Source: Neodiprion pinetum (lineage: Eukaryota; Arthropoda; Insecta; Hymenoptera; Diprionidae). Taken from it: a DNA stretch of 64,000 nucleotides. The stretch lies in the NCBI RefSeq assembly GCF_021155775.2, contig NC_060237.1, forward strand, positions 7,363,332-7,427,331, read 5' to 3'. Under the pieces are notes generated by a model. It saw only the letters and a program-made list of their open reading frames with translations. It searched no databases and was not told where the DNA came from. Shown piece after piece: positions 13,201-28,200 of the stretch (position 1 is the stretch's first letter; each line of letters opens with the position of its first letter). The position numbers and the translations under genes were made by a program.

Positions 13201-16200
13201 CGGATTTAAAAACGAACTTTATTCCGTTGAAATAATTCTCCCTTCTCGGAGGGTAAAGAAAAAATAAATCTACGCATACACGTATGTTTGTTTGGTTTTA
13301 TGTATTATTACACATTCGTACGAGTGCGAGAAGAATAACCTAACGTATAACCTGAAAATTGTAACTTTCGGTAAACCCCAGTGCGAAGTTTACGAGTTGC
13401 CTGAGCGAGTGTATACGTACTACACGCACCTATAAATTACGTACAGATACTTTTTGTCCTTGAAAGGCAAAAGTCCCTGTACCCCGCGTAAGAAAGAAAA
13501 GAGAAAAGAAAATTCCCTGATCTCTACCCTCGGTAATATTCGGTTTCACCCGGTGTACGTATAACAATATTCCATGATATAAAAAAAAAAATGGGTCACG
13601 CATCTCCGCGGAAGTAAAACAAAACATCGCGGTGTAAACGGGGAATAATAAATTCCGAAATTCTATCCTCCTCGCATCCCCGTATCGAACGAGATCCGAA
13701 ATTCGATTCTCTCCGTGTCTGTACACAAGTCTGCAATCAGACGGATTCCCGAATCCCATAAAAAAAAAAAAAATAATAGAATAGAATAAAATAAAATAAA
13801 AACAAACAAACAAATCCCCGCTCGGCAGATTCGCTCTCATCGACAGGAACGAAGAAGAAGAACCGAGATCCGGTGTTTAGAGGTGAGAAGCGAGGTAGAG
13901 TCGGATTCGGCATCTTTCTTCCCGTGCTGCCCTCTTTCTCTCTCATCCCTCGTCAGCGGCCGGGTACCGAATGGCGAATGACAAGGTTATCCTCATCGTC
14001 TCACCATCAGCCTCAGCCTCCGCGATCCGGAGTCTCGCTGCCTCCTCTTCGGCCAGACGACCCAACGAACGAAGCGCGCTGCATGCGGCTCAGAAAGAGC
14101 GAGAGAGAGAGAGGGAGGGAGTGGGAGAGAGAGATGTGGGGCGGGAGGGGGAGGAGGCATCAGCGAGTTACTCCCCGTAGACCGATCGATCGATCCCTCG
14201 CCCTGTAGGACTCGAGAGAGTCCCGACTGTTCCCGGCACCCGCGCACTGAATGGACGTCGACGACGACGACGCTCCCTCTACACGTATATCTACTCCTAG
14301 GCAGGCACTACGGGTATACCTATACTACATATGTATACCTACACACACGCCTATGCCTTCATACGTAGGTGTACGTATGCATACGCGCGCACCCCTGTAG
14401 AGGAGCTCCTCTCTCGCTGATAGATGCGAAAGCAAGGAAGGACGGAGATGCGAGGGGTGTACGCCCGACCTCGAATCCTCCCACCTCCTACTACGCCGAA
14501 ACCCCCGCATATATCCACCCCCGCAATATCGCGTCCGTTGCTGCATGTACGTTGTACGCATGGGGTATTAATGCCTGGGTGCACTGGATTAACGCCGGAT
14601 TAACGGATGTGTGCGTTCGGATTACGTGCCCCTGAACTTTTATAAATTTAAAATTTGTTTTTTTTTTTTCGTTTCGCATAGTTTCTTCACACCGTCTTTT
14701 CAAATTTACTCGTAATATATCGAATCGCTTGTATCAGATCAGTATTTTTTTTTTTGTTTTTTTTAATGGATATGTTATCGTAACTTTTAACGATTTGCGA
14801 TGTAAATAATAAGGGTAAGTTTTTGCTAATTGAGAAAAGGAATTACCTTCGTTCTGGATTTCTTTACTTTCTGTTTTTGAATTACATTGTACACTGTACA
14901 TTTATAGTATTGTATATGACTCGACGCGAGGATTTTTAATTAAATTCAATTTCAACAATTGATCATTATTTCTGTAAGCGATAATATATTCGTGTGATGT
15001 TATTAATTGATAAAAATATTTTCATTTCCGCCTTTAAATCGTGATGTATACAGTATAAAGGAACTTTTCCTAGATTAAAAAAAAAAATTTTTCTCTTTTA
15101 CCTCGTCTCAACAATTTTTCATGCATTATCCGCTCCATTAGTTCGTTTTTAAAAATTTTCGGTGCATTTACTCGGAAACACTCTTCACTCATTAATTTTT
15201 TTTCTCATCGTGTACACCCGGGCTTTTATATTATATCTATGTAGAACATCGGTGTTATGTGGTATATTCTGAAAAAGTTAGGCTTCGCAAAGTGCTGTTA
15301 AAAATGTATTATATGTATATTATATAGGTAGGTGGTATACATGTATTACAAACGATTTATATAAAACTGCCGAATTTTCTGCAAATCTGCATTTGTACAT
15401 CATCATCTTCGTCATATACACATATATACACACATTGCGATGAATAATTTTTCTCAGAATATACCTCGTGCGAAAAGTTGGCTTGAAACGCGAATACGAG
15501 ATCGGGATAGGAAATATAAAGGCGAGTTGCCAAATGAGCTTCTTCGTTAGCAAAGCAGACCGACCTTGAGGCGTGACGTAGGTGCACAGAAGTAATCTCT
15601 GATCTTGGTGAGATACGAAACTTTCTCTGGTATATTGTAATAATACAGGTCGCAATGCGATTGCACGCAGTCGCCGTTTTTTACGTACAGTAGAACCTTG
15701 CTAATTCGAAATATGCCATGGACCGAATATAACAATAGATTTTCGCGTGAGAACGAGTATAAATGATTGTACTTATTTTCCGTCATTAACAAACTGACTT
15801 GTGTGTTTTCACGTAACACAAATGAGTCAAACAACGACTAAAAATACAATTATATATTATATTACCTATTTAGGAAAAACAGGAGGGCATAACAAAAGTA
15901 AAGTTTGACTGTAGCAGACGTAGGCTTGTATCGGGAGTTGAAAAGAGGAGATATTTTTGTCTGTCGCAGACGAGACGAGATCGAATGTTGTACGTACCGG
16001 CACAATATCCTCCGCAAGTATACGCGACTAGTTTTGAAATAATTTCTGTATCATACTGACATGACGGCGGATGTGTTTTGTAATTTTTTAAAGCACGATA
16101 CTTAACTCCGTACTATTTTTCGTTCGTCTACCTGCAGGCAATGCTTTATATGTAATATTAATAACATATTTCGACGTTATGTATTTACGTCGGATAAATT

Positions 16201-19200
16201 TCAGCAGCAAACAACTCGCGCACTGCAGATTCGTTCCTTGTACAATATTGTATAACTATACATTCAGATTGCACATAACACGCTGCACTCGATATGATGC
16301 AAATCTCTCGGGAGAATCGCTCGCTTGTTCGTTCATTCGTGCTCCATTCCTCCGAAGAACCGATAATCGAGGATTTAGAACAAAGTGGATATATGTATAG
16401 GTCGGTACGAGAATTTAGTCGGTTGCCGGAGAAAGAAGGAGGGGGAGGGATTCCGTTCAACTAGGTCAGCAAAGTGATTTCAGAAGCAGCAGCAGCAGCT
16501 TGCAGAGTTGCGGCTTGCACTTTTTTTCCCTTATATCACTCGCTTCGGATGCAGCAAGCAGCCTTGACCCTCGTTTCGTTGGACCAGCTTTTCTCTCCCT
16601 TCGACCCGGCCAATATTGATTCGACATATCAGTTGTATGTACGCCGATAAAAATCTTTGAACTCTTCGAATAAATCTCTACGGAGCATTCCGCGTCAAAT
16701 TTGCAACCCATGTACCTCACCCCCCTCGATTTTGATAATTTATTAGTTTCACGTTGCAACCAGCCCAAAACGGTCTCGGAATTTTTTTTTAGATTTTTTT
16801 TTTTTCAACCACCAGCGACATGTTACACAAAAATGTGAAAAAATCAAATGAGCCCGATCTTTCACACGTAACGTAGAACGCTTGTATTTTGACAGAATCT
16901 TTCTTTCGACCTAAAAAAAAACTTTTCAGGCGGTGCCACGGTGGAAAATCGCTGATTATTTTTTTCTGAAACACCCTAACGCAGTACATTTACACTGTAC
17001 GTACCATCGCAGTCTGTAAATTATATGTGTATCGACCAATCCAATTAAACTATTAAATACAGTTCATATATTATCGAGTTCCGATGCACTTCCGTGGCTT
17101 CGACATCATATATATATATATATATATAGATATACAGAGTGCATGCATATACCTATGTACCGCTATATATAATGATACCTGTATATATATATATACATAT
17201 ACACACTCGAGTTACGTAAGCCTTTTGCTTTCTCCCGCATCTAGAGACACTGCAGCATTTTTTTCAACATTAAGATCATGTGTCGCCCATTTCCGGCCAG
17301 CGAAGATAATCATCGAAAATATACACTTACAAGGCGATCTTTTTGTTTGTTATACAAAACAGGCGGCTGTAATCTCGTTCTCACCTTTTTACACTCGAAC
17401 GCATTGTTTCTTCATGTATCGTAATCATTATTATTATTATTATTGTTGTTTTAATTAGCATTTTCTTTCCCTTCCATGATTTCACGTAGCTGCCGCGTGA
17501 TTCGTTGCATTTATACTTTATTCGAATAGTAACGCAGCGAGCGGCAGGATCGAAAGTACATCATACGTCTGCACTTGCATTATGCCAATCAAGAAGGACT
17601 CGCGCATATATCGGCACACGCGTGACCATCGTCTTATGTACGTATGCACATGTACATATGTAACGCCTGATAATGTCCGGAACTTTAATTAATTCGGAAT
17701 TTAATTATTCTCGAACCTCGCGCATATTATGCGCCGGTGTAGCGTACAAAGGGAAGAAATTCTCAAATTTAATTTACATCGGAATACGACGTGCGGCCAT
17801 TACTACCGGAGACCCATGGCTGTCTTGTCTTCTCCCTCCTCCTCCTCCTCCTCCTCCTCCTCCTCCTCCTCCTCCTTCGCTCGAAGAGCATGCACACTTG
17901 CCTCCTTGCAAAAGTCTCTTTCTCTTTCCGAACAGCGACGACCGGTATCGAGCTTTTCTCCCCCCCAAAGTCCAACCTCTTCTTCTTTCCACCCCGCATT
18001 CACCCGATCGCCATGCTCTACGTTCGAACATCCTGTCTGTAGATAAATCCTCCGGCGAATCTTTGCACTCGGAAGTCACGTATTGCCGTCCGTCGCGTCG
18101 TCTTTTCTCGCCTTCCAGCTTGTACCATGAAAATTCACATCGCGTATAGGCGCAGCGCAGGAATCTGCTTAGACGTTCACACACGACAGACACACACACA
18201 CACCGTATATGGGTATTTACTAATATCTGCAGGAGGTTGCGTTATACATTATACATATAACACAACTACTCAAGCACCGTGTGCATTTCATATACTGCGG
18301 TATGCGAACGTATACCTAAGAGTGAAAAACAAATAATATTTTTCATCTCCAAGTAAGCGATCGCCATGACTATTGGCTGGGTATAATATTATACATGTAT
18401 ATTATATACCTATGTATAATATGCATAATGCAATGAATTGGATGTCAAATTTATGTAGCATTTACATTACGAAAATAAAGGCTACTCGATTCTACGCCGT
18501 ACGTGTATGTAGTATAATATATACCTATGTTCGGATGAGTGAGAATTTATTCGATATCAATGAATTATCTTACATGTAATCGCTGATGCACGAAAAATTA
18601 ATCGTTTTCTTGGATTGGATAAATTTTCTATTTCAGTTTATCGACACCCGTCGTGTGGGCGGTTTAAATAAGCACTATACGTTTGTGTATACGTATACGT
18701 ATGCCGTTGGTATGCTTAATAGCATCAGTAGGAGGATGATAAAAATAAGACGTCTGCTATTTAACCCGTGGGGTCAGTTCATAATTGGACTAATTGTCAC
18801 CACCATCACTGCGACGTGCGGTCTTCAACTAACAATAAGATGAAAATTAATACTGTCAAGATACTTTGTCGAGACACGTTATTGTACTCTAGATGTGAAT
18901 GCCCTGTTGGATACGTGTTTATAGTTAGATATATGCGTCCAGGGTTCCTCGTGCAGACTTATCTGGACAGATTAGAAAACTGGAAAAAGTCGAGATATTT
19001 TCCGGGAAGTTTGGAATTTCTTACATGCAGGCTACACAGTGGCTCCCCTATTTTACCGGAAGTACTCTACTTTGTTGTTTCCCTATAAGCACTCTAAAAC
19101 TGAAACTTGCCCCTAAATGTACCCTTAAGCAGTTAATTTTCTCCTTAAACCTCCCTAAGTATTTTTTCCAGTCAGTTACTTTTTTTTTCATAACTTGAAA

Positions 19201-22200
19201 CGGACTGAAAAAGCCAATTCCATTCTTTAGAACAATGTTTATACTTTCAATTTAACGTAGGAACAAAAGAATACAAATTTTTATACTGACAGGGAATTAC
19301 TTTTTCCTACAATACGAAGAAAATTTGGAATGCGATCGAAAAAAATTCAATACGACCAAAATAAGGGACACCGTAATGTGTTTCTAATTTTCCTCTATTT
19401 GGTCACTACTATAAAAAAAATATTTGATCCCTAATACTCAGCTATTTTCACAAAACTTTCCCCTAAAATAAGTTGGCTTGAACACTGTGAATCCTGTAAG
19501 TATATAATATAAAGGTTGTACTCGTTATACATTTTTTAAACTTTGCGCCTTAGGTATTGCTTTATCGTGCGATTTATAAATATCTTTTAGAACGGCGATG
19601 ACGACGGGAACGTTAAATAAAAATGAACATTTTTATAGCAGCCCTGGACGCGGTTTTCGGAGTTCCTGTTATTTTATCGTTTATAAACGTGCAACATATC
19701 AGTTTTACCAGTGATAGAACAGACGGTTGGTCATCGAATGTCGCTGAACGCTCGATGCGATGTTTTCGCACCAAACGGAGGTGGAAACAGCTGAAATAAC
19801 CTCCGGAGACGCGAGACGTGCTCAACAAAAAATTTTGGAATTTCAATCAGCTGTTGCACTTTCTGCGTTTCCTATCGAGCGCTTACTTAGTCGCGTGATA
19901 ATTGTATCGTCGCTAAGGAAGTGAATCTCGTACACTGAGAGAAGGGTTTACTTACAGTTAAAAACGTTCATTTTAATATGGCGAAATGGATCATTCATTT
20001 GTAATTAGCAAATTTATATAGGTTGAGCTAAATATTGATGAGTCAACTCGTCTATTATTCGACTCAGCTCATATTTGTTGACATATCCAATGTTGTTGTT
20101 CAAATATTCAACGGTGAAATTGTAATTAAGACAATGTATATAAAGCGACTCGAAGTGTAATTTATAATCATAATTCAGCGATTGGTCCTGGATTCTACTC
20201 GTTTCGGTTCCTAAATTCGTGCCTTGTGTTCAACAGACCGATCGAAATATGTCAAAACAACTCGCAAAACAATGTTTCGTCGTCGTATAGTTAACCATCG
20301 GAAAGTTTCAATTGAAAACACTGCGATAGTGCATCCGTTACGTTAAAATACGTTCGGTCAGAAATTTTCACAGACAAGTCTGACTAGAATAAATAAATGA
20401 ATAAGCAAACTAAAAATAAGGTATTTCACATTGCACGATGTTCAGGGAAAATCGTGAAAGGATTTTCGTTGGCAAATAACCAACTTGTACCGAGTATTAT
20501 CGAGCTTAAATAGTATGATTCAGGTATTATATGTATTAAATACTAGTGTTTTTCTTCTTCTTGTTCTGATATTTGACAATATTCGTAGTAAAAATAGTTG
20601 AAATTTTTATAATTCACGAATCTCGCTAGAATTAAAGTTGATATATCTACTCATGGCCTCCGGTACGTACATCAATAATAATTTTTTGACGTTTCGAAGA
20701 GGCCGGAATAACGTCACCGGTCAACTTGGGTGGGTGTCATCGATCATACACGTCATGCCATTTTCTTGCCTCGAGAGTAATGCGCCTACATACCCGCCAT
20801 ACACGTATCTATACATCTTCCCGGCCTGCACCACCACCACCACCACCCCCCACGTTTCCACCACACACCGGTAATTGAAGTATACATACGGAGACGAGTT
20901 ACTGTTAGTGCCGCACCGCACGTAAGTGTGATATACAACACACGTGGGCAGAGCCGTGCCTCCATCCATCCCTCTGGTATCGTACACCCAACATGCCTGC
21001 ACCGTATTAGGTACACCGACGTTGTAGGAAATAGAGGCAAAAACGCGGCTAACAGGACTCGGGGATAGTGGAACGCCGCTCTCCGGTAATCTTGGCGTGG
21101 GTATGTGTATATATATATATACGGAGATATGCTGGATATGACTATAAATGTCGGAAGTTCTGCGGCCACTGCTTGCCGAGCGTAAGCCTTGCCTAACCGC
21201 TGCCTATGCCGGCTAGAAGAACCGTATGAGAATTAAGAACCGTAAATAACTGGCGCAGGAATAGAAACTACTACTCATCGTCAGGCTTCAGTCCGCCGCA
21301 CCATCCTGCGATCTATGGATCTTTGACATCATCGCGCGCCTATGTATGCACGTAATTCCAAACATGCAGCGCCAACCCCCCCGAATTGTAACTATGTATA
21401 CGCAAACTTATCTGTTTCCCTTTCCAGTAGGGAAGAAATGGGGGGAGAGATGTGAAAAGATCGGAAAACAGTACGCGATAACGATCGATTCTCAAGGACG
21501 CGAAGACTTTTTTTTTTTTTTTTTTATTATTTTACACAACTTTTAACATGTTTGGAAAGTCGAGGTAGGTATAATAATAGAAGAGTCAAAGTTGTAGAAA
21601 GTCGTAATATAGACATGGATGGATGTAAAAATGATGACAGATCAGAAAATAGAAGGGTCATAATATATAGAATTCTTAAAATGGAGAAAGTCGAAGTATA
21701 AAAAATTCAAACTGTAGAAAGGTCGAAGTATAGAAAGGCGTAGCACAGAAACGTCGGAATGGTTTAACCAGATGTAACAGAATCTCGACGATTCTGTTTT
21801 GTTTTTCTGTACTTTGTTATAACTTTCTAAATTTTATCTTTACTATATTTTGACAATCTGTAATTTGAAAATTGTTTAACATAAATTATCGACTATTTAA
21901 TACAGTTCGATAATCTGATCCTTCTGTGTAAAATAAATTTTGATTACCCATCACTTCTCTCTGTCTCTCTCTTTCTCTTTTGCCGTCTCGCCTTGCTCGC
22001 TTTTCTACGACTTATGTGTACAAACGCTCAAAATCGTGGTGATTTTTTATGTTTTGTTTTTGTGTAATAAAGTCGTTTTAATGTAAAAAAAATTTTTTGT
22101 CGTCAGCGCACACGTATGACAAACAGAACACAATTTTCTTTATTTCAAGATTCGACTTTGTACATCGTTTGCAGCCCGTTTCTTGCGCAAATACTACGTT

Positions 22201-25200
22201 CATTGGCAACTAATGGAGTAACGATCCCAGGGTAAAATATCTATACATACATATAATAAAAGCCTGCGATGTGACACGAGAATCCCCAAATTACACATCG
22301 CTTGTGCCCCAAATGCCTGCCAATTATCCGTCTGGGTGTACACTCGGTATAATGTTTAGTTTTTACGACCAAAGTTTCGTTACCGTGGGTAAATTTTAAG
22401 GTTAATATACACGACTCACCCAAGTGAACGTTGCATGTCTACGCAACCAAAGAAACTACTCGAATTATTTTCCACAATAGGCATTCTCATAGTTTTTAAA
22501 TCTACGAAAGATTCTGCTGAGTATACGAAATGATTCTTCGATTTTTTAATCAAAAAATTTTATCCTTTTAAAACGATTGCAATTAGTATCGAGTCGATAT
22601 TGTCAATTCTTCGAAAGATATCACTTGAATAAATGTGGATAATTGTTGTATTTTTCTAGCTGTTGATACTGTGATGTTCGGGCTGTATTTTTTCAAATTC
22701 TGAAAGTCAAATTAGTCGAGAGAGGTGGCTACACACCAATTCTGAGACAAAAAGTTTGTCCATCGGAAAAAAAAAAAAAAAAACAATTGCAAAAATACCT
22801 GAACCTGACTAAAAATGAGGGATCGAACCACGTGACGTAAAATGCGTGTAGTTTGATGTGTGTGATAAATTTTTGTTTTCAACATCAAGCTTCAGAAAAA
22901 CGAAAAACTTATAGGTACGTTACGCGTCGAAGAGTAGGTACGTTACATACGAGATTGAAGTCGGTAACGCGTTATCGTAACGAAGCATTCATGGAAAAAG
23001 ATCACTGTTTTCTTATTTCTACAACGATTTTGAATTAACGAAGATTTCAAAATTTGATAAGCATCGTTCGGTGTACCGTACTATCAAACGATTCCAAAAT
23101 CGCGAAGTAACGGTTTTTCCTCAGCACGAATCGCTACGATAACGTTACTGACTTCAACGCGGTGCTGCATGTATGAGGTTACAGTATGATATCTGCACTG
23201 CAGAACGGCGGCGCCGTGCCAAGCCGGCCGTGCCGGTGGTCGAGCAAAAGGCATTATTATACACGTTGCGGTGAAGGAAAGACGGCAAAAAACAAAGTAA
23301 ATAAAAAAAAAAAAAAAGGAGGAGAGAAGGTGGAAGAACGCGGACGGGGTCTGCGATGAGATGTTCTCAGTTTCTCGTCCGCCGCTTACCATCCGCTCTA
23401 CCACACGAGGTTCCAACAATGAAACTTGCAGGACTTCGGGAAGGCAACTTGCGTGTTATTACATACCTATAGCTGTACGGCAAAGAGAAGAAGCGAAGAA
23501 GCGGAGAAGCTAAGCGAACCGAAGCGAACCGAAGCGAAGCGTCTTGGAAAGGAAGAACCCCAAAAGTGCGATTTTGAATACACGCCCAGCTCCCGGCTTC
23601 TTCTCTTCTCTATAATGCTCTCCTCCACCTTCCGACCTTTATTTATTTATTTTTCTTCTCTCTATACCTGAGACCCGACCCACCGACGCCTCAGCTTCTC
23701 ATTCTTCGCCTCGTTCAAATTACTCCGAAGCGATACTTTACGTCGGCGTAGCATATGGGCCGTCACTGTATGTATATGTACGGTTATTAACGTCACGGTA
23801 CAATTTTATATAGAGAAAAAATGTTATTCCCATTTGTTTAAAATTAGTACTCGGTTTGAAAAGATTTTTCAGTCGCCAAATAGAACGAATTCATTTCGTG
23901 GAATCAAGGAATCTGCACGTTTATCAATACCGTTCGCGGTACGTATCGAAGAAATATTTTTTCACAACGCATCTACCCTATTGATAAAACGAATCTGAGT
24001 CTCGTCGACGTTTCGTTTCTTTGCGATTCTTCATTACTTTTATAATACACTACAGGGTCGCAATTTCGTAGCCACTTTATATCCTAATACCAACGGCGTA
24101 TCAAAATACGCGCACTTGTGAGTTGGCTTGTGTATTATTACTTTTTGTTAATCACGAAAGAGACTGTTTTGCACGATGCACGCGAGTCGACTGTATGCAA
24201 CATATACTGTACGTCATAAAACTTTCAAACGTTTATTATAGGTGTATTACGATAGTTTACTACGTAGCTGCGGAAGACTAATTATCGCGATACGTGTATA
24301 AAACCCTGTCAAAGAGTCGGGGGTGAGTATATTGCGTCACTGTTCCAACGCAGGATTTATACAGCCTATGATAATTTATATTGCACATGGATTATTCTTC
24401 GCCCAATGCCAATCAACTTTGTAAGACATTAAGCTTGGCGCTATTGCGAATTATCATTTCTTATGTTAATTATTATTATTTATTATATATATATATATAC
24501 ACGTAATGTAATGCAATGTAATACGAAAGACGAGGAGTAGGGTTGTAGGCGAGTTTCGAGAGCCAAGGGTGTGTGTGAGACACTAGACTGCAATAAGATC
24601 CGGTGTGATATTCGATAGCAAATTGCTATCGCATGATTTAACGCCCTAGAAAATCTTGCAGCGTCGCTTCGCTTCGGTGCAGGACGTGAAAATCGATGAC
24701 ATTACTGTTTATCATCTCGCCTTTCGTATTTGTATACGTTTGAGGCAATAAATCGCGAATCGCAAATCACATAAATTATTATACAGCGCGGCTTTCAGTC
24801 TTACTGCCATTTTTCCTATTTATTATTTGCGTATATGTATATAATATCGTGGGATATCTCCGGGAAAAATATGGGCAATGCTTATACGCACCCATTTTCG
24901 CATCAGAGGTCTTCGATTTATCTCCCACGCTCTGTATAAGATACGCAGGTCTCGGAGTATTGTGTAAATCAGTTGTCTGAGAATTTCAATATCGAAGATA
25001 CTCGCACGGGTTTGAATATTGCAAAAATTGGTGAAAAAGTAGAATGTAGAAAATATTCAGTCGTGCAGCAATTATTTGTTTTTTTCAAATACTAAATTGT
25101 TTCGCGAGACGCACAAATCAGATCACCGATAGGTATAAACAAAGTCTCAAGCTTTGTTAATCTTGGATGAGTTTGTTGGTAGTTGTTAGAAAATAAGCTC

Positions 25201-28200
25201 TATGCATCGTATACGACGAAGTAAAAATTGCAGCAGGATTTTGTTTTTCTTGAAAATAAACTTAATTTTGTTGTCTAGGATAATATATAAAAGCTTATTT
25301 TCGGCAAACATCTGAATATAAACTATATCTATCCATGCTGAGTCGTTTGTTAATTTCAACGAAACTATATTCTTGATCAATAATTTCTGACGGTGATTAC
25401 ATAATAGTAAGTAAAAACGAGTTTCAGAAATCATTTAGCGGAAGAGCCGGATCTACGTGAATGATTTGTTTTATCGTTCTAAGAAGTTGTGTTGACAAAA
25501 AATGGTGGGTTTTTGTTTTTTTTTTTTTTTTTGTTTTTTTTAGTTTTTATCCCACCAACGAGCGAGTCCGTGTTTTTATCGTTTACCAAAGTTCACCCAT
25601 TAAGTAGGTAGATTCAATTAATCGTAAGTGCCGCGGATAGACTGAATACATATTAGATTTAATCGCTATTATACTACTCGTGCCTCTCATGTCATCACAT
25701 TACACTTGTACTATTTATACCCACGCATGTTCGCTCTACATAAATCGTTGAAACGCCACGACGTTTCAATATTAATTACAATTCCATCCTATAATAATGG
25801 GTCTTTTTTATTTTCACCGCGGCAAGCACGTGCAGGCAGACGTCATTGACATTCTCTTGCGCCAAAGTCGTCAATAATTATCATTGCCTCGTGTTAATAG
25901 AGGAGTGCGATAAGACGTTTAAACTTTCCTTTCAACCAAGGATCGTAAGTACGTCTCTGACTACTCTGACACGTGCACCTGTCTTCTCTATTCTCGCCTC
26001 GAAAACTCCGACGGAGTAACTTTAACGTCATGCAGCGGTAGCCCCTATTTGCTTCTGACTGATGACTATGATGACGATGATGACGATGATGACGATGATT
26101 ATGCCAGAATATCTGGATGTGCCCGCTGTACGCACATATGCCTAGTTTGTCCTGGTTTCTGCCCTGGTAACCTGGTTAGCTATACTATAGCAAGGCTATT
26201 TAGAGCGCGTATTAGCGAAGTCAAGGTAAGAATCACTCGCTCTGGCGTTACAAGGTTCCCCGCGTATCTTACCGCTATCGTTGACCCTCTTATTTTTCGA
26301 CAATTTTCGACGCACAAACTCCACGGCGAAACACGTGTAATATAAATTTCACCGCCTTTCGCATCGTCGATTGAAAATTTCACACGATTGTGTAATACAC
26401 GTGCCTTGTACACTGCAGTCGCTTTTTTATAATATTTTCAATTTTTTACTTTGTTACAGATAAACCTACGCCTAATACTTGTCAGCGGTAAAACAAAAGA
26501 GTTCCTATTTAGTCCGAGCGATTCTGCTGGTGACATAGCACACCATGTGTTTGAAAACTGGCCTGAAGGTGAGAAATTTTTACACATGACACACATTTCT
26601 AGCCCGCATGAATACAGATCGATGAATTTTTATTCTCTTTTTTTTTTCTCGTCTCTTTCTCTCTCTCTCACTCTCTGTATCCGTACGCAAGAGGTCGAAG
26701 AAAAGTTTCGTAAAAAAAAGTCGTCCGGAACGGTGAAAGCAATTTGAATATACGGTAATTTTAATCAACGGTATATACCGTGTCAGCGTAGTATAGGTAG
26801 AAGATAAAGCGAAAAACTCAACGATGGATTGATTTCAGATTGGGCGGAAGAAGCGGTCGCGAAGGCGGAAATTTTACGACTAATTTACCAGGGTCGTTTT
26901 CTACACAGCAACGTTACCTTAGGTGCGCTCGGTCTCCCCTTCGGTAAAACAATAGTAATGCATCTTGTCCCACGCGAGAACCTCCCCGAGCCTAATTCTC
27001 AAGGTGAGTTTAATCGATGTGATTAATGATTCAATTACTCCTTATCGATATTTTTGTTACGATTGTACAAGTATTAATTGACGGTAATATTGTACCTGTG
27101 GAAGGTGAGTGTACCAATCATTGACCTTTTTTGGTTTAATCTGTTTGATCCTTAGTTACAAGTGTACCAAAAAAATGTATTTATAGTGTCTAAACTCTCT
27201 AGCAATTGGTCTTGGTAACCGAGAAATTCATAATTTGTGCCGTCAGTTTATAATTTTGGATAATAAAAAATAAAAGGTTCGATAATTGGGTCTAGACGTG
27301 TCGGTAACTGGTACACTTACCTTAGGTATACTTGATAAAATATATTTAATGAAAATACACGTATAAGTTATGAAAGAAATAATGTTATATCTACAACGGT
27401 GAATTCAACCGAGAATATCTTGTTTCTTTTTCAATTCACGGTCGTTCGCGGTTTGTGATGCTGTCGCTCCTGTTGGTCATGCTCTGATGATCAATGCGCT
27501 CAACGATTGCATAATTTAGTCCGAATGCCTCCGTATCCTGTCTAGGACAATGTCGTATTTCTAATTCAATTGACAATTGTGCAAAATACGTGAATGTCAT
27601 GATCGTTTCCTACCCCCATCCCCTTCTCCATCCTTTCAGGCATTCTTCCTAACGGCGAATACATGTTCGTACAACAAGACGATGTTGATATAAGCTATAA
27701 CGAAGATAGATAACCAAGTTCTTATCGCGATAAATAGGCAAAAGTAAGTTCTCTTCGATTCATCGCTTTCCCTACGTTAGGTGTATTCCATTGAAATTCC
27801 AACTTGCAACGTATCTTGGACTTTTTCTCCTATCTGTATCTTTTTCTTTTTCTCTTTCCCTTTAATTTTTGTCAGTCGCACTCTTTCGCTTCCTTTCACA
27901 CTGTGTATATGTATATGTGTTTATATATATATCGAACAGCTCGTAACGTTTGGCGAGATTTTCACCGTATATTTAATCGCGTATTTAAAAACTAGAAATA
28001 TCACATGTAGCAGCATGACCAAGAGCGGTAACAGGATGCAGGTATCAACAACTCATTCTTAATTCGCGTAATTGCATCAATGCATAGCATATGTGATGAG
28101 CGATAAGGTGTTACAAATATTCGTTATAAATTGTACTGGCAACGAAGAAGTCGGCGAGATATGTCAAAAGTCTCAAAGTATATGTTAACACAACGTCTAC

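Larger units (their letters stand above)
4333..26459 (+). other. UBL3 intron 1 (22.1 kb)
   Basis: The intron begins with GTGAGT after codon 10 and ends with TTGTTACAG. I found no convincing gene inside it. It carries many microsatellites, an AT-rich stretch at about 8120-8720, GC-rich islands at about 8850-9300, 13850-14640 and 23200-23720, a pogo-like MITE at 15688-15911 and a foldback repeat family at 11842-12470 and 22955-23157. The GC-rich islands could be enhancers or alternative promoters, but nothing in the sequence proves that. Confidence 0.85.

Noticed and set aside
17673..18149. 158-codon frame with polyproline, and overlapping frames on both strands
   Set aside because: The length comes from the CTC repeat at 17833-17876, which is open in all frames.
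22826..22840. B-box-like GGTTCGATCCC on the minus strand
   Set aside because: The flanks do not form a T-stem, D-arm or acceptor stem, so it is not a tRNA.
26049..26345. 98-codon frame with an Asp run next to UBL3 exon 2
   Set aside because: It is driven by the GATGAC repeat and does not join UBL3 exon 2 through a usable donor in frame.
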